Below are positions 37,703-45,652 of a stretch of DNA of 64,000 nt, piece by piece (within the stretch, counting starts at the first letter, position 1; each line of letters starts with the position of its first letter). The stretch covers positions 963,368-1,027,367 of the forward strand of contig NZ_LNXY01000020.1 in the NCBI RefSeq assembly GCF_001467585.1, given 5' to 3'. The notes beneath the pieces are model-generated. The model had not been told where the DNA came from. It was given only the letters and a program-made list of their open reading frames with translations, and made no database searches. Position numbers and translations under genes: made by a program. This DNA comes from Legionella drozanskii LLAP-1. GTDB lineage: Bacteria; Pseudomonadota; Gammaproteobacteria; Legionellales; Legionellaceae.

Positions 37703-38323
37703 TCATCCCATTTTAAAACTCGGCGCTTTGTCTTCTTTCGGACAAGCGATGACAGGAGGTTTAGAAGCAAAAACTGGGGAATTTTGAGAAGTAAGCAACT
37801 TGCTTAGCTTTTCTTCTTCGATCTTTTTTTTGCGCTCTTCTTGCTCTTTCTCAGTCAATTCGTTGTCTTTTTCATACTCAAATTCTAGAGAGCTGTCCTT
37901 ATATTTTTCGTAATAAATACTAAAGGTTTTTATTATTGAACCAACTTCACTAAAATCGCTTAAAAACTGGTAGTTTGTAGCGTGAATATATTGTTGATGC
38001 CAAAATTTATTCAGATAAGAGGCCAGCAGCTCTGGCGTTACTTCAACCTTAAATTGACGATGCAAATGATAGATTGCTCCTTCTCCGTCATTGGTATGTT
38101 CTTTTTTCTGATGGTAAGCATCAGTGGTATATAAAACTCCATTTTCAGGCCCAAGATCAGGCATAGACTTTATAAAATGACGTTCTAGATGCAACCATTT
38201 ATCTCTCTCCTCAGAGGCATCCTCAACTTCTCCTGTAAAGTAGATGTTTATTACTTTTTGTACGACCTGAAGCTTAATGCATACCTTATTGCTGTTCCGA
38301 CGCAATTCCATGTTAAACGGCAT
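37703..38323 (-). CDS. hypothetical protein with Glu/Lys-rich helix (effector candidate)
   Basis: 206 residues, not recognised. AAGGAA precedes the ATG at 38323. Residues 1-145 look like a folded alpha/beta domain (VCIKLQVVQKVINIYFTGEV; LLASYLNKFWHQQYIHATNY) with no known signature. Residues about 150-175 are a Lys/Glu run likely to be a single charged helix, followed by a short disordered end. There is no signal or membrane segment. Its stop is only 2 bases from the tatB stop. It may be a host-directed protein by analogy with the other charged-tail proteins here; this is inference. Confidence 0.65.
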   Translation of the reverse strand: MPFNMELRRNSNKVCIKLQVVQKVINIYFTGEVEDASEERDKWLHLERHFIKSMPDLGPENGVLYTTDAYHQKKEHTNDGEGAIYHLHRQFKVEVTPELLASYLNKFWHQQYIHATNYQFLSDFSEVGSIIKTFSIYYEKYKDSSLEFEYEKDNELTEKEQEERKKKIEEEKLSKLLTSQNSPVFASKPPVIACPKEDKAPSFKMG

Positions 38324-38419
38324 AATAATTCCTTATTAAATAATAAATATAGTAGCCTAGGTTGTACCAAGGCCCAAACGACCTTGAGTTCTGTCACCTT
38401 CCGCGAAAGCAAGGGTCAA

Positions 38420-38436
38420 AGTGATGGTTAAGTCTT
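38420..38436. repeat. short dispersed repeat ATGGTYAWGTYTTAG, copy 1
   Basis: GATGGTTAAGTCTTAGC in the spacer upstream of the DUF1328 gene. The same 15-base core occurs on the same strand at about 41021-41037 and 49329-49344. In this copy and at 49310 it is preceded by a CGCGAAAGC segment 15-25 bases upstream. It may be a remnant of one dispersed element. Confidence 0.45.
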
Positions 38437-38590
38437 AGCACCGCAAGACAATTACTACATTAAGTGAGGAATTCAACCAAGTAAACCACCTGAGAATTAA
38501 GCAGTACAACACAAACTTATTCAATATTACTTGCAAGCCGGGCTGATTTTAGCTTAACTAATAATGAGTACCTATGCTAAGGAGAGCATT

Positions 38591-38773
38591 ATGTTAGGTT
38601 GGGCCTTGGTTTTTTTAGTCATTGCGCTGATTGCTGCCGCTTTCGGTTTTGGTGGAATTGCCGCTGCTGCTGCAGGCATTGCGAAAATCTTATTCTTTTT
38701 ATTCCTTATTATTTTCGTTGTCTTGCTCGTTATGAGCTTGCTTGGCCGTCGTGGTCCACCGCCTGAGGTGTAA
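38591..38773 (+). CDS. DUF1328 (YtjA-like) small membrane protein
   Basis: 60 residues from the ATG at 38591, with AAGGAG 6 bases upstream. Two membrane helices: [22 protein letters not shown], then a short Ala-rich turn and [20 protein letters not shown]. This is the DUF1328 pattern found in short stress-associated membrane proteins of many Proteobacteria. The C-terminal RRGPPPEV is cytoplasmic. Function unknown. Confidence 0.9.
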   Translation: MLGWALVFLVIALIAAAFGFGGIAAAAAGIAKILFFLFLIIFVVLLVMSLLGRRGPPPEV

Positions 38774-38859
38774 TCTATACTTGCTTCTTAGTCAGCCAAT
38801 TTTGAGGAGAAGGCTGGCTGAGAGCTAGTTTTTAATAAGCCGATTTACAACTAAGAACG

Positions 38860-39729
38860 CTAGCCAAAGCGTGGTTCAGGTCTATGGCAGTAGGGGGCTT
38901 TATTATGTTTACCATAATAATCCTGATGATAACCTTCTGCAGGCCAAAAAGGTTGCACTTCTAGCAAGCGCGTTACTACATCATAACCACGACTATGCAG
39001 CATTTGAATTAAATCCTTGGCTTCTGCAAGTTGCTCATCATTGTAGTAAAAGACTGCAGATTTATACTGTTGTCCAAGATCTGGGCCTTGCCCTGTACGT
39101 TGAGTCGGATCGTGAATCTCAAAGAAACGCTTTAATACCGTATGGTAGTCCGTTTTTTCCACATCATACACAACACGCGCAGCTTCATAATGACCGGTAT
39201 CACCACGACAAATTTGCTCGTAGGTTGGATTAAGCGTGATACCTCCCGTATAACCAACTTCTACCTTAAGTACCCCAGGGAGTAGACGCAGAAAATGATC
39301 GACGCCCCAAAAACAACCCCCGGCAACAATCGCTTCCTGGGTATCAAGGACTTCACTATTAGCAACAAAATCGATCGAGGCTGAGTTAACGCAATGACGT
39401 AGATTTTTATGCGTAAAAGATTCGCCAATGAAAACATGTCCTAAATGAGCATCGCAGCGTTCACAAAGAATTTCGGTGCGTTGACCGTCGCGATCAGGCA
39501 CTTGCTTAACTGCTTGGACAATATCATCATCAAAACTCGGCCAGCCGCAACCGGAATGAAATTGGCTTGTTGCGCGAAATAAGGCTAATCCGCAGCGTCG
39601 GCAAAGGTAGGATCCTTTTTTTGCTACAGTATTATATTCGCCGGTATTAGGATATTCCGTCGCTTTCTCACAAATAATACGTCTGGCAGCAGGCGTTAAA
39701 CTAGCTGTTTTGTCGAGATAATTTTCCAT
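38860..39729 (-). CDS. msrBA: fused methionine sulfoxide reductase MsrB-MsrA
   Basis: 289 residues with AGGAGGT before the ATG. The N-terminal MsrB domain (about 1-125) reduces the R form of methionine sulfoxide and holds a zinc site C43, C46, C89 and C92 with catalytic Cys113 in RHCVNSAS. The C-terminal MsrA domain (about 130-289) reduces the S form, with catalytic Cys139 in GGCFWG. Fused MsrB-MsrA of this order is common in Proteobacteria. There is no signal peptide, so it is a cytoplasmic repair enzyme. It is followed upstream by mltB. Confidence 0.96.
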   Translation of the reverse strand: MENYLDKTASLTPAARRIICEKATEYPNTGEYNTVAKKGSYLCRRCGLALFRATSQFHSGCGWPSFDDDIVQAVKQVPDRDGQRTEILCERCDAHLGHVFIGESFTHKNLRHCVNSASIDFVANSEVLDTQEAIVAGGCFWGVDHFLRLLPGVLKVEVGYTGGITLNPTYEQICRGDTGHYEAARVVYDVEKTDYHTVLKRFFEIHDPTQRTGQGPDLGQQYKSAVFYYNDEQLAEAKDLIQMLHSRGYDVVTRLLEVQPFWPAEGYHQDYYGKHNKAPYCHRPEPRFG

Positions 39730-39756
39730 CGTGATACCTCCTGCTGCCGCGAGTCG

Positions 39757-40734
39757 TTAATTTGCGCGATTACAAATCCTATCCGCCATATAGCCAATCG
39801 CACCTGCATAGTATATAGAGTTATTGTAGCGCAAAATCATCTTGTAGTTAGGATAAGCCAGAAAAGCTGGGCCGCCAAAAGGTTGCACAATACTCGCTTT
39901 CAATTCTTGGTTAGGTAAAGGTTGTCCCGTTTCAGTACGAACACCCATCTCATTCCATTCACTCACTGGTTTCACAGTCGACTTACCTTCTAATTTCATA
40001 TTAAAATTTGCGGGTAATTTGACTTGAATCGCCCAAGGCTCACCGGTTTGCCAGCCATTCATCTTCATGTAGTTAGCAATGGAGGCAAACACGTCAGCTT
40101 TGCTTTCCCAAATATCTTTTCTACCATCTTTGTCATAGTCGACTGCAAATTTTAACCAACTGGAAGGTAGAAATTGTGGCTGCCCTGATGCTCCGGCCCA
40201 CTCACCTTTGAAATGATCCATTGTCACATGGCCATCATTAAGAATGTGGAGGGCTAGAAATAATTCTTTACGAAAGAAATCTTGGCGTTTGGAATCATAA
40301 GCTAACGTAGCAAGCGATCTAATAACTGGGAAATTCCCCATATAAGTACCGTAGCTACTTTCCATGCCCCAAAATGACACAATAAAACAAGGATCCACGC
40401 CAAAATCACGGCCTACATTTTCCAATAATTCCTTGTTTTTTAAGTAATTTTTACGTCCCATAACAATACGGTAATTATCGGCACGTGAATGCAGATACTT
40501 GCTGAAGGTTAAACGATGTTCCGGTTGAGAACGAGCTAGGCCTTTTACAGTACGGCTAGGTTCATGAATATCGGCGAAAGCCTTATCAAATAAGGCGGGG
40601 GAAATGCCTTCGGAAAGCGCTTGCTCTCTCACCCCAGAGACCCAACTGCCCCAACTTTGTTGTTGATCCGCAAAGGCAAATGGCGAAAATATCAACATAG
40701 ACCATGCTGCGATATTAAGCCCCAACTTTTTCAT
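39757..40734 (-). CDS. mltB: membrane-bound/periplasmic lytic murein transglycosylase B
   Basis: 325 residues with AAGGGGAA before the ATG and an N-terminal signal peptide (about 1-22, cleaved after AFA). MltB cleaves peptidoglycan to 1,6-anhydro-MurNAc. The SLT2 fold is shown by FWGMESSYGTYMG (catalytic Glu in the M-E-S-S triad), the SLATLAYDSKRQDFFR block, and GEWAGASGQPQFLPSSW with the calcium-type DYDKDGRKDIW segment. There is no lipobox Cys, so it is soluble in the periplasm rather than lipid-anchored. Confidence 0.95.
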   Translation of the reverse strand: MKKLGLNIAAWSMLIFSPFAFADQQQSWGSWVSGVREQALSEGISPALFDKAFADIHEPSRTVKGLARSQPEHRLTFSKYLHSRADNYRIVMGRKNYLKNKELLENVGRDFGVDPCFIVSFWGMESSYGTYMGNFPVIRSLATLAYDSKRQDFFRKELFLALHILNDGHVTMDHFKGEWAGASGQPQFLPSSWLKFAVDYDKDGRKDIWESKADVFASIANYMKMNGWQTGEPWAIQVKLPANFNMKLEGKSTVKPVSEWNEMGVRTETGQPLPNQELKASIVQPFGGPAFLAYPNYKMILRYNNSIYYAGAIGYMADRICNRAN

Positions 40735-41187
40735 GATCAGTTCCCCTTAATAGTTATTCTTGTTTTACTACTCAACTTGCGATGACAACAATCTTTTTCT
40801 ATTTATATCAACTTCGTTGAAAAATTATGCAAGCAGGAATCGTGCCCATAAGAAAAAGGAAGAAGAGACTAAAGCTCTCAAGGGCTAATGCTTTTAGGCT
40901 GCACATTGTACAACATTTGCAGCAAGAGGAGGTGATTTAGTGTAGTCTGCAACTTAGCCCAACAATTCTTTAAGCCCAGCGTGGGAAAATGCTGGACCCA
41001 ACCGATACAGCCCCACAGCGATGGTCAAGTTTTAGCGATTCTTTGCTAGATAGCAAGATATCTCAAATAGGTGGTTACGATAGCTTTGAAGAAAACGCTT
41101 ATTTGCCATTATTCTGCCTTGCCTTTAGAATTAATTTATCTAAGCTTGAGCAGCTCTATTTCGAATAACCAAAGAAAGGTTAATAAA
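40735..41187. other. intergenic region, 450 bp
   Basis: Divergent spacer before the hydrolase gene. It carries a copy of the ATGGTYAWGTYTTAG repeat near 41021-41037, and an AGAAAGG ribosome site leading to the TTG at 41188. No gene fits the first 300 bases. A purine-rich GAGGAGGTGATT stretch near 40925 has no open frame behind it. Confidence 0.5.
41021..41037. repeat. short dispersed repeat ATGGTYAWGTYTTAG, copy 2
   Basis: GATGGTCAAGTTTTAGC in the intergenic region upstream of the hydrolase gene; it matches copies at 38420 and 49329. Confidence 0.45.
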
Positions 41188-42075
41188 TTGAATAATAAAA
41201 AAAAATTAAATGGCTTCTCACCTGCAAGTTTTCTGTTTTTTTTAGTTGGACTTTGCATTTTTTTTATTAGTACAACCAAAGCTTTTGCACTTCCTCCTTT
41301 AAATAGTAAATACATTTCTTATTCCGACGTTGGCGAAGGTGAGGTCCTTGTTTTAATTCATGCTTTTCCAACCGATAAATCGCTTTGGTTACCGCAGCAA
41401 CAAAAATTAAAACAGCATTTTCGCGTAATCACCTTGGATTTATGGGGGTTTGGCCATTCTGAAGGAACGTTCGGCTATACAATCACGATGACGGAATACG
41501 CGGATCAAATCGCACAATTACTTGATCAACTTTATATCAAGAAGGCGATCATTGGCGGAGAGTCGATGGGTGGTTACATTGCGCTTGCGTTTTTGCAGAA
41601 ATATCCCGAAAAGGTAAGCGGTTTAATTCTCTCCAATACTCAGGTAGCCGCTGACACTCTTCGTCTGAAAAAAGAACGCGAAGCCACTGCCAATAAGGTA
41701 CTTTCACAAGGCACAGAACAGTTAATCAATGATTTTACTGCCAAGGCCTTATCAAACTCCGCCTCAGAACAAACTCGTTTATTTTTGCAAAATATGGTGA
41801 TGGTACAAACACCAACTGCAATTGCTTCCGCGTTATTTGGTATGGCTATGCGAGAGGATACCGCAAATACCTTAGCCAATACGAAAATTCCTGTTTTGTT
41901 GATAACGAGCGACAAGGATACGATTATCGCACCACAACAAACTGCGAACATGCAGGCTTTAGCAAAAAATAGCAAACTTGTCGTGATCACCGACGCAGGA
42001 CATTTATCCAATTTAGAGCAGCCAGAACAATGGAATACCGCGGTAATAGAGATGTTTGTTAAAACCAGGGATTAA
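41188..42075 (+). CDS. secreted alpha/beta-hydrolase
   Basis: 295 residues starting at a TTG (41188) behind AAAGG; a longer frame to 41071 has no ribosome site and would bury the signal peptide. A signal peptide (about 1-33, cleaved after AFA) is followed by an alpha/beta-hydrolase fold. The catalytic triad is Ser about 126 (GGESMGG), Asp about 240 (TSDKD) and His about 271 (DAGHLSN). Oxyanion HAFPTD is near 55. Substrate unknown; lipase, esterase or haloalkane-type chemistry all fit. Its stop is 5 bases before the inverted-repeat element at 42080, which may have inserted just past the gene. Confidence 0.85.
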   Translation: MNNKKKLNGFSPASFLFFLVGLCIFFISTTKAFALPPLNSKYISYSDVGEGEVLVLIHAFPTDKSLWLPQQQKLKQHFRVITLDLWGFGHSEGTFGYTITMTEYADQIAQLLDQLYIKKAIIGGESMGGYIALAFLQKYPEKVSGLILSNTQVAADTLRLKKEREATANKVLSQGTEQLINDFTAKALSNSASEQTRLFLQNMVMVQTPTAIASALFGMAMREDTANTLANTKIPVLLITSDKDTIIAPQQTANMQALAKNSKLVVITDAGHLSNLEQPEQWNTAVIEMFVKTRD

Positions 42076-42079
42076 ACGT

Positions 42080-42330
42080 GGTTGGGCCAAGACCCTGAGG
42101 TATCATCACTTTTTTTGAACAAAAATAGGTGTTGCTCGAATCAGTAGCTCGATCCGTTCGAGCTGAGGGAGCGCTCGAAGCCTTGGTACAAAGCCCTTCG
42201 AGTGCCCTCAGGACAGGCCTTCGAGACGTCGCTGGCGCTCCTCCTCAGGCTGAACGGTTCAGTAAAACACTGGATTTGGCTCGAAATATCATTCAAAAAA
42301 AATGACGATACCTCAGGCCAAGACCCAACC
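42080..42330. mobile_element. inverted-repeat-bounded element with single unit, copy 2
   Basis: 251 bp bounded by near-perfect inverted ends of about 40 bp, GGTTGGGCC-AAGACC-CTGAGGTAT... (left) and its reverse complement (right). The interior is one copy of the same unit found three times at 12751-13441, in reverse orientation, with the same GGAGGAGCGCCAGCGACGTC core. There is no reading frame. It lies in the 263-bp convergent gap between the hydrolase and the RGS-like protein, 4 bases after one stop and 8 bases before the other. No target-site duplication is evident. Confidence 0.85.
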
Positions 42331-42338
42331 CCCTGAAA

Positions 42339-43901
42339 TCATCCAACAACAAAAGTGAAGGCAGAATGAGTCATATATTTATGATAAACAAACTCTTCTC
42401 TTATTTGGCTTGCGAGCTTTACGGACAGCATATCTATAAAGATTGATCCAGATGAACTTTCTTTTTCATATAATTTTTTATGATCTCTTAGAAAATCATC
42501 AATACGGGCTATTAGTGCTTCATGTAATGGACTCTCGTTGAGAATATAAAAATCATCCTCATTTAATTGGCAATCAGGAAAATGAGAATTCCTGTCCGAG
42601 CTTAACTCTTTTGCTAATCGCTGAATCACTATACGTGCTAGATTCCCGTTTTGTGGAAGTAGAGAATCTAAGCTAATATAACCTTGAGGAACTATTTTAT
42701 GGGTCAAATTTTCACGTAGTTCTGCTAATTTAACATTAGACATTAGGTATTCTTGTCTTGAAATAGCTAATTCCATTAATTTATTAAGCTGATCATTATA
42801 TTCCTCAACATTGAGATGCTTAACCATAAATGGCATTATCTTATGAAAAGGCGGGCCGATTTTTTCCATTTCATGGAAACGTAATAGTTGAATTCGGATC
42901 TGATTCTGTAACCTTAATTCCACTTTTTCTTTACTGAACTGTATCGGGCCTGGAAGATATTTTTCGATGATTAGCTTATAAATCTGCTCAAGTTCTCGAA
43001 TATTTTTCATTTCAGTTGAATTCGTCGTAATGCATTCGATACACGCTTTTAGATAATGCCAAAACGCTCCAAGCTGTCTTTGACCTTCGTCATCATCACT
43101 CTCTATAAGTTTTGCAAATTGCTGAAAAACAAGATCAAGATCGGCACAAATTTCTTCTAATAATTGAATTTCTCTCTTTTCTATTGCTTGTAGGTTTTGT
43201 TTCCAAATTAATTCTTCCATGCTTTCTTTAGTATGCCAAGATAAATGAGGTTCTCGCTCTTCACTCATTTCAACGCTATCGCCAATTCCTTCAATGAAGA
43301 GAGAATCTAATTTGAGATTATTAGATCTCGGCTTCATAGACCATCTTTTTGCCGATTGTGGCGATTCTGGTTCTTCTAAAGGCAAAATAGATGCTTCAGC
43401 TGCATCTTCGTCTTCAATTTCAATGTCAGTATCATCAGGTCTAATGATATATTTTTTTCCCTTGCTTGACTTGTCACCATCAGTTTCGGAGCCTATGGGA
43501 ATTAGATGCTTTTTACCATTTTCCTCATAAAAAAAATTCTCCTCTGTGCGTTTCTTATTCTTTTTCTTTTTAACTTTCTCTTTCTCTTTCCCTTTCTCAT
43601 TGTCTTTGCAAGGCAAAGACTCTCCATCTAGACCACTTGAGCTAGGAGCAGTGAACTCGCTCTCACCTCCAATTGCAATATCTTCCTCTGTTACAGTTTT
43701 GTTTTTTTTACGCGGTGATATTCCGCCTGAAGTGGGGAAAAAACTGGTTAAAGATCCGAAAGAACCGAGGGCTCTTCTAAAGCGGCCTCTCATATTTTCC
43801 TCTTCGGGAGACTCTCTTAAAGTAGTAGTAGGATCGCTCTTACTGTGTGGGAGGGTTTTTCTTTGATTTTTCGGCAGGGTTTTGTCTTGATTTTCTTTCA
43901 T
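42339..43901 (-). CDS. large RGS-domain-like protein with basic segment (effector candidate)
   Basis: 520 residues. AAGGA precedes the ATG at 43901. Residues 1-235 are disordered and charged, with a nuclear-localisation-like KKKKNKKR at about 114-121. Residues about 255-390 resemble an RGS fold: a segment ending QLGAFWHYLKACIECI, then IYKLIIEKYLPGPIQF, then PPFHKIMPFMVKHLNVEEYNDQLN. The FW...YxKAC and IY..YL pattern matches the RGS box of regulators of eukaryotic G-protein signalling. The C-terminal 110 residues are unassigned. A host G-protein role is inference from fold pattern only. There is no signal or membrane segment. Confidence 0.6.
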   Translation of the reverse strand: MKENQDKTLPKNQRKTLPHSKSDPTTTLRESPEEENMRGRFRRALGSFGSLTSFFPTSGGISPRKKNKTVTEEDIAIGGESEFTAPSSSGLDGESLPCKDNEKGKEKEKVKKKKNKKRTEENFFYEENGKKHLIPIGSETDGDKSSKGKKYIIRPDDTDIEIEDEDAAEASILPLEEPESPQSAKRWSMKPRSNNLKLDSLFIEGIGDSVEMSEEREPHLSWHTKESMEELIWKQNLQAIEKREIQLLEEICADLDLVFQQFAKLIESDDDEGQRQLGAFWHYLKACIECITTNSTEMKNIRELEQIYKLIIEKYLPGPIQFSKEKVELRLQNQIRIQLLRFHEMEKIGPPFHKIMPFMVKHLNVEEYNDQLNKLMELAISRQEYLMSNVKLAELRENLTHKIVPQGYISLDSLLPQNGNLARIVIQRLAKELSSDRNSHFPDCQLNEDDFYILNESPLHEALIARIDDFLRDHKKLYEKESSSGSIFIDMLSVKLASQIREEFVYHKYMTHSAFTFVVG

Positions 43902-44028
43902 AATATATCCTTATAAATAGATAAAAAACATCCAGATTGTAATTCAACAAACAAAGTAGGTCAATTTATTTTAACTATGGACATATATAAAGCATCTAGT
44001 GCATTGAAAAAAAACGGAATCTTTGAAC

Positions 44029-44649
44029 TTAACTGGTCAGTTCGATTGCATCAGCTTTATTGCGCATGATCCACTGAAGTGTGATTCCATAAACTGGGAC
44101 AAAAGTCAGTAAACTAATGGTTATTTTAACTAACAAATCCACCGTCGCAATTTCAAACCAGTGCGCACTCAAAAATGGATTAATGCTATGATAAAACGCC
44201 ACAAAAAAGAAACAAAAAGTATCGAATAAGTTACCAAACACATTTGAAACACTAGGAGCAATCCACCATTGCTTCAGTTGACGTAATTTGTGAAAAATAG
44301 TGATATCCAATAATTGCCCCAGCACATAAGCCGTCAAACTTGCCAAAGCCACGCGCAATGAAACACTATTGAACACGAAAAGCTCATTTTGATTACAGTA
44401 ATTTGAAATAAAGAAAGAACAAATAAGACCGGGCAGCATTGCCAGAAGAACGATTTTTCTTGCCTTTTCCGGTCCTAATAAACGTGTACTTAAATCAGTT
44501 AAAATAAAGATTAAAGGATAAGTAAATGCTCCGTAAGTCGTGCGAAATCCGAAACATATAAAAGGAAATTGCACCAAGCTATTGCTAAGAGCAATAATAC
44601 TCACATGCGCAAAAACTAACCAGGCAACTTTGTTGTCGCTAAAATGCAT
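44029..44649 (-). CDS. yhhQ: YhhQ-family queuosine precursor transporter (VUT)
   Basis: 206 residues from the ATG at 44649; other starts up to 44694 are possible (an ATG at 44676, a TTG at 44694). The match to E. coli YhhQ is close: SNSLVQFPFICFGFRTTYGAFTYP, FILTDLSTRLLG, ALASLTAYVLGQLLDITIFHKLRQ, WWIAPSVSNVFGNLFDTFCFFFVAF. About six membrane helices. It imports preQ0/preQ1 or queuine, fitting the queC at 11952. The internally duplicated relative at 2751 lacks parts of these motifs. Confidence 0.93.
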   Translation of the reverse strand: MHFSDNKVAWLVFAHVSIIALSNSLVQFPFICFGFRTTYGAFTYPLIFILTDLSTRLLGPEKARKIVLLAMLPGLICSFFISNYCNQNELFVFNSVSLRVALASLTAYVLGQLLDITIFHKLRQLKQWWIAPSVSNVFGNLFDTFCFFFVAFYHSINPFLSAHWFEIATVDLLVKITISLLTFVPVYGITLQWIMRNKADAIELTS

Positions 44650-44754
44650 TGAAGGCCATGTATAAAAATAAATCATTATTACATGAGTAAACAAAATCCT
44701 TCAAGCATTCTTGAGGAGAAAAAATAGTCGACTGATCTCACCCTAGCACGGCGA

Positions 44755-45141
44755 TTAATGTAAAAAGGCTCTATAAAGCAAATATAAGCCGACAAGAATG
44801 TAAATTAGCGCTGAAACAATGACATAAGTTGGATTCTTAAGCCATCCTTTTGCAATTTTAATACCCACTTCTGGAGCAAACAGACGCAACAGACCGCCCA
44901 GCAGAACTAACCAAGCAATTAGGGTAACAATCACAGGCCATCCCATCACCCAAACATTATGGCTGAGCACCAACAATAGCCCCAAAATCAGAGTTAGGGA
45001 TGCAATGAGCACCATAAGTGCGCTATCCGATATAAGATCAGTAATTACTGTTTTGAGGGTTTGTCGACGTATAACTAAAAACAAACCTATAATCACTAGA
45101 TAAAAACCGAGTAGCTTTGCTAAAAAAATCGTAAGTTCCAT
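44755..45141 (-). CDS. small four-helix membrane protein, unknown
   Basis: 128 residues, nearly all membrane: helices about 5-25, 42-60, 66-88 and 103-125. No signal, motif or Cys pair is recognised. Conserved-looking features are a GFYLVIIGLFLVIRRQTL start and an Asn-Pro kink. It is oriented away from the small plus-strand gene that starts at 45303. Function unknown. Confidence 0.7.
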   Translation of the reverse strand: MELTIFLAKLLGFYLVIIGLFLVIRRQTLKTVITDLISDSALMVLIASLTLILGLLLVLSHNVWVMGWPVIVTLIAWLVLLGGLLRLFAPEVGIKIAKGWLKNPTYVIVSALIYILVGLYLLYRAFLH

Positions 45142-45302
45142 GGCAATTCCCCAATATTCTGAATGAGTTATCCATACTATAAGTATAGTTGAACAATATT
45201 TTTATAAGTGCAATATGTCTGTATTTTTTGCACTATTTTGGATTATCGTCTACTTTTTACACTAAGTACTTTTAATAGAGGTTTTTACTGTCAGGAGAGC
45301 AA

Positions 45303-45566
45303 ATGATCGAATATAACTATAAAAATTTTAAGATATATTACGATATTGAATTAGATAAAAAATCAACAAAATTATATACAGCAGACGGTTATATTTTTAC
45401 TTCTGTAGACAAAAAAAATCCCGTCTTAGCAAGAAGATTTCATACGGAACATACTTCGAAAAGAGGTGTGACAACTGCAATCAAACGACTTATTGAAAAT
45501 TATATCGATTTTGAATGGGAAGAGTTCTACGAAGTGCATGGTAAGGAAAAGAAAATAGTGAATTAA
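45303..45566 (+). CDS. small hypothetical protein
   Basis: 87 residues behind AGGAG 6 bases before the ATG, so probably real. Charged, with several Tyr and Lys; it looks like an alternating beta/alpha fold (YKNFKIYYDIEL, YTADGYIFTSV, then a long helix TTAIKRLIENYIDFEWEEF). No signal, no membrane segment, no recognised domain. It sits between the small membrane-protein gene and the 1203-residue effector candidate. Confidence 0.7.
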   Translation: MIEYNYKNFKIYYDIELDKKSTKLYTADGYIFTSVDKKNPVLARRFHTEHTSKRGVTTAIKRLIENYIDFEWEEFYEVHGKEKKIVN

Positions 45567-45652
45567 TTAAGAGAATCTTATTTTGATGAATTGTTAATTA
45601 TTCCTTAAGCTTTTATTTGTTATTATACCCCCATTCTTTTTTGGGGCCCTTC

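Noticed and set aside
38365-38402. Similarity of the upstream region of the DUF1328 gene to the ends of the inverted-repeat element (CCAAGGCCCAA, then CCTTGAG..CTGTCACCTT)
   Set aside because: Only short scattered matches; no second end and no core nearby. Recorded as too weak to call.
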